Made by a program: the position numbers and the translations under genes | NCBI GenBank assembly: GCA_900554745.1 | Contig: USIU01000078.1 | Span: 1 to 6,049 of the forward strand | Length of the DNA stretch: 6,049 nt | DNA from: an uncultured Leuconostoc sp. | GTDB taxonomy: Bacteria; Bacillota; Bacilli; Lactobacillales; Lactobacillaceae | Direction of reading: 5' to 3' | Shown here: one piece after another, positions 5,404-6,049 of the stretch | Layout of the letters: every line of letters begins with the position of its first letter | Position numbering within the stretch: position 1 is the stretch's first letter | Notes under the pieces: model-generated | What the model saw: the letters and a program-made list of their open reading frames with translations, nothing else | What the model was told of the DNA's origin: nothing | Databases searched by the model: none

Positions 5404-6049
5404 ATGAAAAAGACGAAGATCGTCTCAACACTTGGTCCGTCATCATCTGATGTCGAAACAATCGTCAAGTTGATCCAAGCGGGTGCCAACGTATTCCGCT
5501 TCAACTTCTCACACGGTGATCACGAAGAACACTTGGGTCGTATGAATGCGGTTCATGAAGCTGAAAAGATCACGGGTAAGACAGTCGGTATCTTGTTGGA
5601 CACAAAGGGTGCTGAAATCCGTACAACAAAGCAAGTCGATGGTAAGATTGAATTCCAAACAGGCGACGTTTTGCGTATCTCAATGGACGAAAACCTTGAA
5701 GGTACGAAGGAAAAGATTGCCGTAACATACGCCGGTTTGTTTGATGACGTTCAAGTGGGTGGCCAAGTCTTGTTTGATGATGGTTTGCTTGGCACAACTG
5801 TTCTTGAAAAGGATGCTGCCAACCGCGAACTTGTTGTTCGTGTTGACAATGATGGTATCTTGGGATCACGTAAGGGTGTTAACGCACCAGGTGTTTCAAT
5901 CAACTTGCCTGGTATCACTGAAAAGGATGCGGATGATATCCGCTTTGGTTTGGACCACGGTATCAACTATATCGCTGCATCATTTGTTCGTAAGCCTGAA
6001 GACGTGCTCGAAATTCGTGCCTTGTTGAAGGAAAAGAACATGGAACACG
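5404..6049 (+). CDS. pyk: Pyruvate kinase, N-terminal 215 residues (runs off the window)
   Basis: Transfers phosphate from phosphoenolpyruvate to ADP, the last step of glycolysis and of the lower phosphoketolase route; cytosolic tetramer. Seen: N-terminal K-T-K-I-V-S-T-L-G-P-S-S (3-14); N-V-F-R-F-N-F-S-H-G (29-38), whose Arg32, Asn34 and Ser36 bind substrate and K+; L-L-D-T-K-G-A-E-I-R (64-73) with the K+ ligand Asp66 and Arg73; the B domain about 74-170; K-G-V-N-A-P-G (157-163); and A-S-F-V-R-K (192-197) with catalytic Lys197. The Mg2+-binding K-I-E-N region and the rest of the barrel lie beyond the end, so whether it has the Bacillus-type C-terminal extension cannot be told. No frameshift or damage is visible. 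Codon use is strongly biased (16 of 17 Lys codons are AAG), as in highly expressed genes. It directly follows dnaE with its own promoter. Confidence 0.97.
   Translation, partial: MKKTKIVSTLGPSSSDVETIVKLIQAGANVFRFNFSHGDHEEHLGRMNAVHEAEKITGKTVGILLDTKGAEIRTTKQVDGKIEFQTGDVLRISMDENLEGTKEKIAVTYAGLFDDVQVGGQVLFDDGLLGTTVLEKDAANRELVVRVDNDGILGSRKGVNAPGVSINLPGITEKDADDIRFGLDHGINYIAASFVRKPEDVLEIRALLKEKNMEH

Noticed and set aside
5741..6028. A 95-codon plus-strand frame within pyk, and antisense frames there
   Set aside because: The region is plainly pyruvate kinase in another frame; these frames arise from its biased codons.

Overview
The window looks like a chromosomal stretch from a low-to-mid-GC lactic acid bacterium. 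The best guess is a heterofermentative member of the Leuconostoc/Weissella group. The main clue is that dnaE is followed directly by pyk, with no pfkA between them. Homofermentative lactobacilli commonly carry dnaE-pfkA-pyk, while obligate heterofermenters lack phosphofructokinase and use the phosphoketolase route. The assignment rests on gene order and general character, so a heterofermentative lactobacillus remains possible.

Left part (1-1630, + strand): the end of an aromatic-amino-acid operon. A 52-residue open frame resembles the last part of an AroQ-type chorismate mutase. It overlaps by four bases (ATGA) a 184-residue protein related to prephenate dehydratase and to BacA prephenate decarboxylase, but without the canonical catalytic Thr-Arg-Phe triplet. 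That gene in turn overlaps by four bases a type I 3-dehydroquinate dehydratase (aroD), which carries an insertion of about 48 residues. The operon closes with a perfect 32-nt palindromic terminator that also serves the convergent gene.

Middle (1629-1953): a small two-helix membrane protein of the DUF2929 type on the minus strand, diverging from dnaE. The 127-nt gap holds divergent promoter candidates, an imperfect dyad between them, and a possible 8-codon leader ORF whose stop overlaps the dnaE start codon.

Right part (1954-6049, + strand): dnaE, the DnaE-type DNA polymerase III alpha subunit (1117 residues from the preferred start). The polymerase aspartates are intact and the PHP site is degenerate. 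After a 96-nt gap with a promoter and a leader hairpin comes pyk (pyruvate kinase), which runs off the window end and shows strong highly-expressed-gene codon bias.

Most of the window is housekeeping. No mobile element, CRISPR array, tRNA or rRNA was recognised. The least ordinary part is the chorismate-mutase-like / BacA-like / extended-AroD module at the left.
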